Part shown: in pieces, positions 23,113-35,100 of the stretch
How the letters are laid out: each line of letters starts with the position of its first letter
Numbering within the stretch: position 1 is the stretch's first letter
NCBI GenBank assembly: GCA_947471745.1
Contig: CANJKZ010000423.1
Coordinates: forward strand, 434,001 to 498,000
Reading direction: 5' to 3'
Length of the DNA: 64,000 nt
Source: Closterium sp. Naga37s-1
Lineage: Eukaryota; Streptophyta; Zygnematophyceae; Desmidiales; Closteriaceae
Position numbers and translations under genes: made by a program
Notes under the pieces: model-generated
What the model was told of the DNA's origin: nothing
Databases searched by the model: none
Seen by the model: the letters and a program-made list of their open reading frames with translations, nothing else

Positions 23113-26100
23113 CTGAGGCGGGATGGGGTCGGGAAGAGGAGGGAAACGGGGGAAAGGCGGGAAGGAGGGGAACACGGGAAAACAGAATCGACAACTGAGT
23201 TCTTCTCTTCCAGCTCCTCCTCCTTCTCCGTCTTCTAAATCCGCTTTATCTCTGCCTCGGAATTCCTTCTATTCTCGACTTGAGACTTTCTAAGAAACTG
23301 CACGAAATTGTGCACATGGTGGCAACTGAGGCGGGGAGGAGGGGAGTAGGTAAGGACAGGAAGAAGGGAAGGAGGGAAGGAGGGAAGGAGGGAAGGAGGG
23401 GGAGATGCGAAGGGGGGAAGGAGAATCAACAACTGTTGACAAGGGCAACTGAGGCCGGGAGGAGGAGTGTGGCTAAGGTCGGGAAGGGCGGAAGGAGAAT
23501 AGACAACTGCTCTTTACGTTCTCGTCTTGAGACTTTTCAAATGCTGCACGAAATTTTGCACAACGGTGGAAACTGTGCAATCACAGGGGAATTTGTGTAG
23601 GGAGCTTTCATTGTGCAATCACTTGGTAAGTTAGCAAGAGAGAGGGAGGAGACGGAGGATGTGAGGGAGGAGGATGGAGGGAATGATGGAGGGAGGAAGG
23701 AGCAGAGTCACCTTGTTCGAAAGGGCACTTGGCTGGGTCATCCTTAAAAGTAGTTCGTTATGCATTGTTATTGTGTGATTACTTGGTAGGCTTACAAGAT
23801 AGAACACGGAGAGGGCAGGAGGGAGGGAGGGAGGGAGGGAGGGAGGGAGGGAGGGAGGGAGGGAGGGAGGGAGGGAGGGAGGGAGGGAGGGAGGGAGGGA
23901 GGGAGGGAGGGAGGGAGGGAGGGAGGGAGGGAGGGAGGGACGGAGGGAGGGAGGGACGGAGGGAGGGAGGGACGGAGGGAGGGAGGGACGGAGGGAGGGA
24001 GGGAGGGAGGGAGGGAGGGAGGGAGGGAGGGAGGGAGGGAGGGAGGGAGGGAGGGAGGGAGGGAGGGAGGGAGGGAGGGAGGGAGGGACGGAGGGACGGA
24101 GGGAGGGAGGGAGGGAGGGAGGGAGGGAGGGAGGGAGGGAGGGAGGGAGGGAGGGAGGGAGGGAGGGAGGGAGGGAGGGAGGGAGGGAGGGAGGGAGGGA
24201 GGGAGGGAGGGAGGAGTGAAAGAGCTCACCTTGTTCGAAGGGGCACTTGGCTGGGTCTTCTCCAAAGTATCTTGAGAGCCCATCTGTTGCCTTGGACTGT
24301 AATACAGAGCAGCAACATGCACGCCCCATGCATGCAACACCATGGCAAACCATGCAACACCATGCAGCACCATGCAGCACCATGCAACACCGTGCAACAC
24401 CATGCAGCACCATGCAGCACCATGCAACACCATGCAACACCATGCATGCAGAAAAGCCCAAGTGTGTTATGCAACACAGCTCCATAACCCATAATACAGA
24501 ACCACCAGTCCAGTAGCGCCACACCACACCATACCACACCACACCACACACCATCACACCCATAGAAGGCAACAGCTGCAAACGTTGGCACATCCACAAA
24601 GCTCCCATACGAACAAGAATTGCAATGCGAACTATTCTCAATTAAATTCCAACGAAACAACTAAGTGTTTGTGCGTGCCATAGGGAAAAAACGGAAGCTC
24701 TGAAACACCTCTGCATTACGAAAACACTACCAACAATCAGCATTCAGTAAAAAACGGAAGTGAAATCAGTAAAGAAGAAAAGCAACAAAAAAAACCCGAC
24801 ACTACAGGCACGCGAGTCAAGGCGATCAAGGCAGTCAGCCCAGTCAAGGCAGTCAAGGCAGTCAACCCACCACGTCAGCATAGAGTGCAGCCAGCCTCTT
24901 GGCTCCTGACGTGGCTTCCTCTGCAAACTCTTTCAGCGCCTGCGGTGGTGGGGGTGGGAGGGGGGGCCATAAACGGTCGAGTAGAATGGGTATGTCTGCA
25001 TGTATGTCTGCATGCATGTCTGCATGCATGTCTGCATGCATGTCTGCATGCATGTCTGCATGCATGTCTGCATGCATGTCTGCATGCATGTCTGCATGCA
25101 TGTCTGCATGCATGTCTGCATGCATGTCTGCATGCATGTCTGCATGCGTGTCTGCATGCATGTCTGCATGCAGGTCTGCATGCATGTCTGCATGCATGTC
25201 TGCATGTATGTCTGCATGTATGTCTGCATGCATGTCTGCATGCATGTCTGGCCACTTTTTGGGAGCTCTTTGAGACCAGCCCCTCCTGCTGCTTCGAAGC
25301 CACCAGCTCCACTACAAACCCACTACCTACTCCCCCCCCAGCTGGTTTTTGAGAATTCTCAACAACCAGCTCGATGCTGCCAGCTCGCGCTAAAAACCCA
25401 CTACCTACTCCCCCCCCCCACCCCCCCTCCCCCCTCCCTCCCTCACCACTCCACCCACCGCTCGAAAGTACTCAGACACAGATCCATCCTTCTCCGAGCC
25501 ATCATTCCAAGTTGAAATGACACCACCCACCACCCCCCCCCCTCCCTCCCCACTCCACCCACCGCTCGGAAGTTCTCAGACACAGATCCATCCTTCTCCG
25601 AGCCACCATTCCAAGTTGAAATGACACCACCCACCACCCCCCCCCTCCCTCCCCACTCCACCCACCGCTCGGAAGTTCTCAGACACAGATCCATCCTTCT
25701 CCGAGCCACCATTCCAAGTTGAAATGACACCACCCACCACCCCCCCCCCTCCCTCCCCACTCCACCCACCGCTCGGAAGTTCTCAGACACAGATCCATCC
25801 TTCTCCGAGCCACCATTCCAAGTTGAAATGACACCACCCACCAGCCCCCCCCTCCCTCCCCACTCCACCCACCGCTCGGAAGTTCTCAGACACAGGCCCG
25901 TCCTTCTCTGATGCCACCATGTCACAAGTCGCCACCTACTCTACTCCTTCCCCAAGCACACCCAGAGTACCCGCCTCTCTCCCCCCCCATCCCCCCTTCC
26001 CCTCCCACTGCCCCTCACCGCTCGGAAGTTCTCAGACACAGGCCCGTCCTTCTCTGATGCCACCATTTCGCGCTCCAGCTTGGTGGTGCCGCTGTTGAGC

Positions 26101-29100
26101 TGGCTCATTTCCTCTCCCAGCTGCTTCACTTGGATCTGAGAAGGAATGTGGGTGTAGGTTGTACGAGTGGGTGGGAGGAAGAGGGAGACCAGACAGGGGG
26201 TCAAGTCAACGCTCCAGCTTGGTGGTGCCGCTGTTGAGCTGGCTCATTTCCTCTCCCAGCTGCTTCACTTGGATCTGAGAAGGAATGTGGGTGTAGGTTG
26301 TACGAGTGGGTGGGGGGAAGAGAAAGACCAGACAGGGGGTCAAGTCAACGCTCCAGCTTGGTGGTGCCGCTGTTGAGCTGGCTCATTTCCTCTCCCAGCT
26401 ACTTCACTTGGATCTGCAAGTTGGGAAAGGGGTGGAAGGGGTTTGGGTGGTAAGGGGAGCAGGGGGGAAGGGGAAGAGAAAGGGTCAAATTCCAGCTTCG
26501 GTGGTGCCTCTGTTGAGCTGCTGCTGCATTTCCTCTCCTAGCTACTTCACTTGAACCTGAGAAGGGGAGGTGGGGGGGGAGACAATGAGGGCAGAGAGGA
26601 CACGGAACGATAGCGGGTGGGAGGGAAGAGAAGAGGGGAGCCCGATAGTGGGTCAATGGCTCAGCTTAGTGCTGCTGAAGTGCTGTTTGGCAGGTTCGGG
26701 AGACAAACGGTGTGGGCAGGTTCGGGAGACACACCTTGTGGGCAGGTTCGGAAGACACACCTTGTGGGCATCTTCAAGGGACGGCAGCTCCTCCCAGAAC
26801 AAGGCGAGCTCGGGAAGCTTTTCAGTGAGCACCTGAAGAGAATAAACAGAGAAAAGCAGGGTTCGCAGGGAGAATGTACATTCAATTGTGAAAATGATCA
26901 GCAGAAGAGCTTATTGCTTGCACTTGGGTGGGCACACAACAAAACAAGGTACAGACACCTGTCTGTCTGCTGAGGGTAGCTGAGGAGGGTTCCGTGGACG
27001 GGCTTGCTTTGCACAGACGAAATAGAGAGAGAAGGACCGTTTTGAGACGTCTCAAAACTTCACTCTTATCACGTGCGCGGGCTTGCTTTGCACAGACGAA
27101 ATAGAGAGAGAAGGACCGTTTGAGGGAAGAGAAAATAGATGGACATTACGTGTGGAGAATAAGAAAAGAGTACGGCAGGAAAAAAAGAGGAAATTTTCGC
27201 CCCTCGGCAGCGCTTGAGTCAACTAGGAAAAAAAAAAAAAAAATCTTCGCGCCTCGGCAGCTCCCACCTTGGTGAGATAGAGCATGAGGGTCATCTTGTT
27301 CTTTTGAGTCTTGGTGTCGGTGAGCTTCAGTAGACTGTCCAGCTTGAACCTTACGGCAGAGCCCCTCGTCCCTCAGCACCCATCATCACCGCACAGCACC
27401 CACCTTCACCCCTCAGCACCCATCCTCACCCCTCAGTACCAACCCACCTTCGCCAGATAGTGCATGAGAGTCATCTTGTTGTTGCGCGTCTTGGTGTCCG
27501 TGAGCTTCAGCAGATTGAACCCCACCGCAGAGCCCCTCGTCCCTTAGCACCCATCTTCACCGCACAGCACCCACCTTCACCCCTCAGCACCCATCCTCAC
27601 CCCTCAGCACCAGCCCACCTTGTCCAGGTAGTGCATGAGGGTCATCTTGTTGTTGCGCGTCTTGGTGTCCGTGAGCTTCAGCAGACTGTCCAGCTTGAAA
27701 GCAAACCCACCCCACTTAAGGGTTTACTTTACCAGCACAACTGCACCCACCTTGACCCCTCAGCACCCAGCTTCACCGCACAGCACCCACCTTCGCCAGA
27801 TAGTGCATGAGAGTCATCTTGTTGTTGCGCGTCTTGGTGTCCGTGAGCTTCAGCAGACTGTCCAGCTTGAAAGCAAACCCACCCCACTTAAGGGTTTACT
27901 TTACCAGCACAACTGCACCCACCTTGACCCCTCAGCACCCAGCTTCACTGCACAGCACCCACCTTCGCCAGATAGTGCATGAGAGTCATCTTGTTGTTGC
28001 GCGTCTTGGTGTCCGTGAGCTTCAGCAGACTGTCCAGCTTGAAAGCAAACCCACCCCACTTAAGGGTTTACTTTACCAGCACAACTGCACCCACCTTGAC
28101 CCCTCAGCACCCAGCTTCACCGCACAGCACCCACCTTCGCCAGATAGTGCATGAGAGTCATCTTGTTGTTGCGCGTCTTGGTGTCCGTGAGCTTCAGCAG
28201 ACTGTCCAGCTTGAAAGCAAACCCACCCCACTTAAGGGTTTACTTTACCAGCACAACTGTGTCAGATTGCCATCCTCATTGTAACCTACATCAATCCTAT
28301 AAGCCTAGGTTAGAGATAGCCACCCAAACTTAGTATGGGTGTAGAACTAGGGCTAACCCTAGTTGGGGGTTGGAACTCAAACCTTGGCCCCCAAGGTTGG
28401 GTTGGGAATTATTGGTCCCCCCAATAATGTTGAACCACTTGGTCAACATTATTGGTCCCCCCAATATTCCCTCAACCCAACTTATTGGTGGGGGCCAATA
28501 ATGTTGGCTTGGTTCCAACCAAACCCCCCCCCTTTAGCACTAATATGTATACCCCCATCTATCATAATCAACTCAATGGTTCTTCCTCACGTTTTCTCAC
28601 ATGGTAATCAGAGCAAACACGGCTCACACCTTCTTCGATCCTAAGAACCACACCTCCGCGTGCCTTAACACGCCCCCCTCCCTCACGCGACAACTAGGTC
28701 GCTCTTAGCGCCAAGTGCGCTCCTACGCCGTCACGGCCCCCCTCCCCACGCTTAATTTTCAGCACCCTTCCCCCCCCCTTCCTAAGGTCAATTCCGCCAC
28801 TTACGGCCCTCCCCTCTCTCTCGCGAGCACGCTAACCGTCGGAACGACTACCGCGATCGACGAAACCCTAATCGGGGGCGACCGCCGCGAACGCGACGAA
28901 CGCGGGCGCTAGCCGCGGATTAGGGTTACACGGGCGACCGTCGCGAACAAGACGAACACGGGCGACCGCCGCGGACGCGACGAACGCGGGCGACCGCCGC
29001 GGACGCCACGAACGCGGGCGACCGCCGCGGACGCGACGAACGCGGGCGACTGCCGCGGACGCGACGAACGCGGGCGACCACCGCGGACGCGACGAACGCG

Positions 29101-32100
29101 GGCGACCGCCGCGGACGCGACGAACGCGGGCGACCGCCGCGGACGCGACGAACGCGGGCGACCGCCGCGGACGCGACCAGCGGAGGCGACCGCCGCGGAC
29201 GCGACGAACGCGGGCGACCGCCGCGGACGCGACCAGCGGAGGCGACCGCCGCGGACGCGACCAGCGGAGGCGACTGCCGCGGACGCGACCAGCGGAGGCG
29301 ACCGCCGCGGACGCGACCAGCGGAGGCGACCGCCGCGGACGCGACCAGCGGAGGCGACCGCCGCGGACGCGACCAGCGGAGGCGACCGCCGCGGACGCGA
29401 CCAGCGGAGGCGACCGCCGCGGACGCGACCAGCGGAGGCGACCGCCGCGGACGCGACCAGCGGAGGCGACCGCCGCGGACGCGACCAGCGGAGGCGACCC
29501 CCGCGGACGCGACCAGCGGAGGCGACCCCCGCGGACGCGACCAGCGGAGGCGACCGCCGCGGACGCGACCAGCGGAGGCGACCGCCGCGGACGCGACCAG
29601 CGGAGGCGACCCCCGCGGACGCGACCAGCGGAGGCGACCGCCGCGGACGCGACCAGCGGAGGCGACCGCCGCGGACGCGACCAGCGGAGGCGACCGCCGC
29701 GGACGCGACCAGCGGAGGCGACCGCCGCGGACGCGACAAGCGGAGGCGACCGCCGCGGGGCGACCGCCGCGGGCGACGCGACCAAGCGCAACCACGGGCA
29801 ACGCGACCTGACACAGCCGTGGGCGACGCGATCAGGCGCAACCGTGATCGACGCGACTAGGCGCAGCCCTTCGACCGCACCACCCCTCCCGGTGGTGTCG
29901 TCACCCCGATTGACCGCACCCGCCCTCCAGCCGGTGTCGTCACCCCCTCCCCCCTCCTCCCCCTCATGGCGGACGACTCTACTCCCATTGAGCTCGGAGC
30001 TATCGACAAGCTCGAGCTCCTTCATGATACCACTGCTGTAAACTGGGTGTCGTTCGAGGATACACTCCACACCCACCTTGGCTCTGTCATCATCCAAGAC
30101 TACTGTCTCCTTGACGTAGTCCTTGAAACTTCTAACGGCCTTCCACCCGTTCTCCCTCCTCCTCTTGACCCCCCTCCCCCCGATGCCCCTCCACTTCCAG
30201 AACCTATTGACCCCCCCCCCAATCCTCCAGTTCATGATGATCACCCGGATCGCTGGGCGGCCAACTTGAACAACTACAACAAGCTACGTGACACCTACAC
30301 CATCCAGCGTGAAGCATACCGTGTTGCTGAGGAAGCACATGCTGTCGCCGCTGCACGCATCCTCCAGTACGAAAAAGATGAGAGGGATCATGCTGAGGAG
30401 CTACGCAAACTTCACAAGGATGTCGCAGCCTGGCGTGTTGCGGATCGCCGCGCACTCGCCATCATCTTCTCCTGCATCCCCTCACACCTCAAACGCGACC
30501 TCCGTCCCACCTCCTCCTCTGGCCTCTGGAAAACCCTCTCTACTCAGTACGATCGACAGGATCTTCGCTCCCTCCTTGCGCTCTTTCGCAAATTCCAAGA
30601 CACCACCCTTGACTCCTCTCCCACTGCTGCTGCCTACACCCGCCGCCTCATTGATACTGCACAACGCCTCAACGATCGAGGCATTGTCATCTCTGAGTCT
30701 CTCCTCACTGCACGCATCCTCGACTGCCTCCCTCCCACATATGACACATACCGCATCACCTTCACCTCCCGCTACCGCCACCCTCCTCCTGTGACTGACA
30801 CCATCGAGTGGCTTCTTGACAGCGAAGCCGACCTTCAACGTGACTCCACCGCTATCAATGCAGTACAGACTCGCAAAGCCCCCTCAAGCAACCAGAACAG
30901 CGGCGGAGGCGGCGGCCACGGCGGTACTGGCAGTGGTGGAGGTGGACGTGGTGGTGGGCGAGGAGGAGGACGTGGTGGTGGCCGTGGTGGTGGCCGTGGT
31001 GGGCGTGGCGGACACCTCTCACCTTCGGGCACCCTCCCCCCGTGTCAGTACATCATTCGCTATGGCTCCAACAAAGGTCAGCCATGCTCACAGACCACTC
31101 ATACCAGTGACACGTGCTTCAAAGCCCTCACTGACGAATGGTTTGCTCGTGGCAATGTTGGCACCCCACCTCGCTGGAACACTATTTTCCCACGCCCCTC
31201 TCCCCATGACATCCGCACTCTCCCCGCCTATCAACCCTCCACCCCCAACCTCCACAATGTCCTCACTCAACATCTCCCATCTCACATCCTCCAGCAAGTC
31301 CAGCATCTTCTCCTCTCATCCACCCCCACTCCCACTCCTCCTCCACCCACACCTCCGCCTCAAACCCCCCCCCTTCACTACCCTCCACCCTATGCTGGCT
31401 GGCCTTACCCCCCTTACCCACCTCCTGGATATGGTCATGGACCTATTGGACCTGCTGCTAATCTTGCTGACCAGCCCTCCTCCTCCTCCAACCCTCCTGG
31501 CTTTACTCCGTTCCCTTCTGCTGGATTCATAGGACATGTTAGCACTGCTCCTGCTGATTCTCTGTATGCCCATGCTATTAATGAGTCTCTCTTCCAGTAC
31601 TCCGCCTTTTCCTCCTCCTCTTCATGCCTTGAGTTTATCCTTGACAGTGGAGCGACACACACTGTTCTGCGCGATGCAGGCACACTGGTACCCCTCCCCA
31701 CCCCCTCCACTATCCACGGAGCTGACTCCAGCTTCACCATCACAAGTCGACACACCTCCACCCTCCCCTGTCCCATCTTCCCCTCAGGTACAGTCACAGG
31801 TCTATACATCCCCTCCCTACGCAACAATCTGGTAGCACTGTGTGACCTCACCAGGTTCGGTATCACCGCCCTCTTCCCCGGTCATGCACGCCACTGCGAC
31901 CTCTTTCACACCACCACTGGTCGCTTCATCTGTCGCATTCCCCTCTGCCCTCGCACAAACCTGTACACGTACCGCACCCCTCGCACCTCCATTCACCACC
32001 TCATCGCCCCCACCTCACCCCTTCCCCTCCCCTCACCTCCCCTCCCCCTTCCCTCCCCTCCTCCCATCCCCTCCCCTCCTTCCCCCCCCCCCCCTCCCCC

Positions 32101-35100
32101 ACCTCCTCCTGTCACTGTCGTGACCTCACCCACCCCGCAGTTCTCCTTCACCATAGGTTGGGTCATCCCAACTTTGCCACCCTCCGTCAAACTGTCTCCA
32201 CCCAACTCCTCGACGGACTCCCCCTCACCCTTCCCTCTCTCCCCCCATCACCCTCCCCTCCCTGCTCAGTATGCGTTGAAAGCAAACTGAAACAGGCCCC
32301 CCACAAGAGTCATCCCTCCTTTTCTCCCAAGCCTCTTGATCTCGTCCACATGGACCTCTGGGGCCCCAACCCTTCCCCCACCAGGCAAGGTCATAAATAC
32401 CTGCTCATCCTGGTGGATGACCACAGCCGCTACTCCTCCGTCTCCCTCCCTCGCACGAAGGCGGAGGCCCCGGCTGCTATTATTGCTTGGGCTGAACAAG
32501 CACGCACCCATTTCAAACGCCCTGTCTCCCGCTTCCACTCTGATGGCGGTGGTGAGTTCCTTAACAACATGCTCTCATCCTACTGCACCACTCCTGGCAT
32601 TATTCACACCTACACCCTACCTCATTCCCCTCAGCAGAATGGCGTGGCGGAAAGTAGGGTCCGTGAGGTCACCAAGATTGCTCGGTGCCTCATGGTCCAT
32701 GCCTCCTGCCCGCCCTCTCTCTGGGGCTATGCCATCCTCCACGCTGCCATCCTCACTAACTTGTACCCTCATCCCTCCCGGCCCACCACCACTCCCACCG
32801 CACTCTGGACATCCAAAAAGCCCGACATCACCCCCCTGCGCGTGTGGGGTTCCATGGCGTATGTTCTCATACACCCTGTCGACCGCTCACGCAAAGCTGG
32901 GAAGCTCGCCTCCCGCACTCTCCCCTGCATTTTCCTTGGTCACAACACCTCCTCCCCGGACTATCTCTTCCTCCATCCCCCCTCAGGTCGCCTCATTCGT
33001 AGTCGGGATGTGGAATTCGATGAAGCCCACCCGTACTACACCTCCACCAAAGCCCCTAACCCCCTCCCTCTAACCACCCGTCCCTTCCTCTGGACTGACA
33101 CCATTCCCCCCCCACCCCCTCTCCCCTCACCTCTGGGCTTTCGCCCCTCCCGTGCCGCCTCCTGCCTCTTCCTGCGCCTCACCCCATCACCCTTCTTCAT
33201 CCTCGTCTACGTCGACGACATGCTGCTGGCCGCTGACACAGCTGCTGAACTCCAGGAGGTCAAGGATGAGCTGCAGAAACGCCTTGCCTGCAAAGACCTG
33301 GGGGAGGTTCGCAACTACCTCGGCATGGAGATCACTCGCAACCTCACTGCCAAGACCATCACCCTCTCTCAGTCTTTTTACATCGAGAAGATTCTTGAGA
33401 GGTTTGGCATGAAAACCTGCAAACCCATCCCCACACCACTTGCATTTGGGCATCGGCTCTCCCCTCCCACCACTCCCGTCACCTCCCCTCACCCCTATGC
33501 AGAACTTGTTGGGGCCCTGATGTACGCCATGGTCTGCACTCGTCCCGACCTTGCATACCCAGTCAGTATTCTGGCGCAGTTCGTTGGCACCGGCAGGCAT
33601 GGTGAAGAGCATTGGAAGGCGGCCATGCGTGTTCTTCGCTACCTTCAGGGCACGAAGGACCATGTCCTCACTCTGGGTGGTGTGAACCCGCCCATTCTTC
33701 AAGGCTTCAGCGACTCCTCTTGGGCCGACGCACAGCCCAACCGTCGCAGCTCTCAAGGATATGGCTTCACACTCGGGGGCGGCCTCATCAGTTGGCGCTC
33801 CACCCGCTCCTCCTCCGTTGCCCTCTCATCCTGCGAAGCCGAATTGTACGCGGTCACGATGGCGGCTCAAGAAGCACGTTGGCTCAGCTATCCGCTCACC
33901 GACCTTGGCTCTCCACAGCCCCGCCCCACATTGTGGTGTGACAACGACAGTACCATCCACCTCACCAAGGAAGCAGTTTTTCATGGTCGCTCTAAACACT
34001 TCGAGCTTCGCTACTACTTTGTTCGCGACCTTGTCCAAGATGGTCACATCACCGTTCGCAAAATCGCCTCCTCCGACAACCTCGCCGATCTCTTCACCAA
34101 GGCTCTCCACCGCTCTGACCACTCTGCGCTTCTGCGTCTCCAGGGACTTGCTCCCCGCGGTGGCTGATTCAGGGGTTGTTGCTCTCTCTCTTCCCAAGCT
34201 TATGGATTTCTGTAGGTTAAGGGGTTGTGTCAGATTGCCATCCTCATTGTAACCTACATCAATCCTATAAGCCTAGGTTAGAGATAGCCACCCAAACTTA
34301 GTATGGGTGTAGAACTAGGGCTAACCCTAGTTGGGGGTTGGAACTCAAACCTTGGCCCCCAAGGTTGGGTTGGGAATTATTGGTCCCCCCAATAATGTTG
34401 AACCACTTGGTCAACATTATTGGTCCCCCCAATATTCCCTCAACCCAACTTATTGGTGGGGGCCAATAATGTTGGCTTGGTTCCAACGAAACCCCCCCCC
34501 CTTAGCACTACTATGTATACCCCCATCTATCATAATCAACTCAATGGTTCTTCCTCACGTTTTCTTACAAACTGCACCCACCTTGACCCCTCAGCACCCA
34601 ACTTCACCGCACAGCACCCACCTTCGCCAGATAGTGCATGAGAGTCATCTTGTTGTTGCGCGTCTTGGTGTCCGTGAGCTTCAGCAGACTGTCCAGCTTG
34701 AAAGCAAACCCACCCCACTTAAGGGTTTACTTTACCAGCACAACTGCACCCACCTTGACCCCTCAGCACCCAGCTTCACCGCACAGCACCCACCTTCGCC
34801 AGATAGTGCATGAGAGTCATCTTGTTGTTGCGCGTCTTGGTGTCCGTGAGCTTCAGCAGACTGTCCAGCTTGAACCCCACAGCCGAGCCCCTGGCAGTGC
34901 CCTGGTTGAGGGCATTCCCCAGCGACAGAATGGTCTGCATTATCCGCCTCAGTCTCTTGGAGTCTCGGACCTGGTCGCATAGGGGAGAGAGGAGAGAGGG
35001 ACGAGAGAGGAGAGTGATTAGGGTGGTTGGTGGGAGCTTAAAACCCACGGCAGAGCCCCTGGCTGGCAGTGCCCTGGTTGAGGGCATTCCCCAGCGACAG

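Larger units (their letters stand above)
28260..34569 (+). mobile_element. Young, internally deleted Ty1/copia element inserted in formin intron 10
   Basis: Two 342-bp LTRs (28260-28601 and 34228-34569) differ at only a handful of positions. A perfect 5-bp target duplication AACTG flanks it (28255-28259 and 34570-34574). It lies antisense to the formin and interrupts a unit of the downstream exon 10 array, so the array predates it. Most of reverse transcriptase is missing. Confidence 0.97.

Noticed and set aside
23729-24487. Gly/Arg/Glu repeat ORF
   Set aside because: Translation of the GGGA microsatellite.
28868-30244. Long minus-strand ORFs rich in Val/Ala/Arg/Gly
   Set aside because: Product of the 28-bp satellite, which keeps all frames open; no domain, and antisense to Copia-2.
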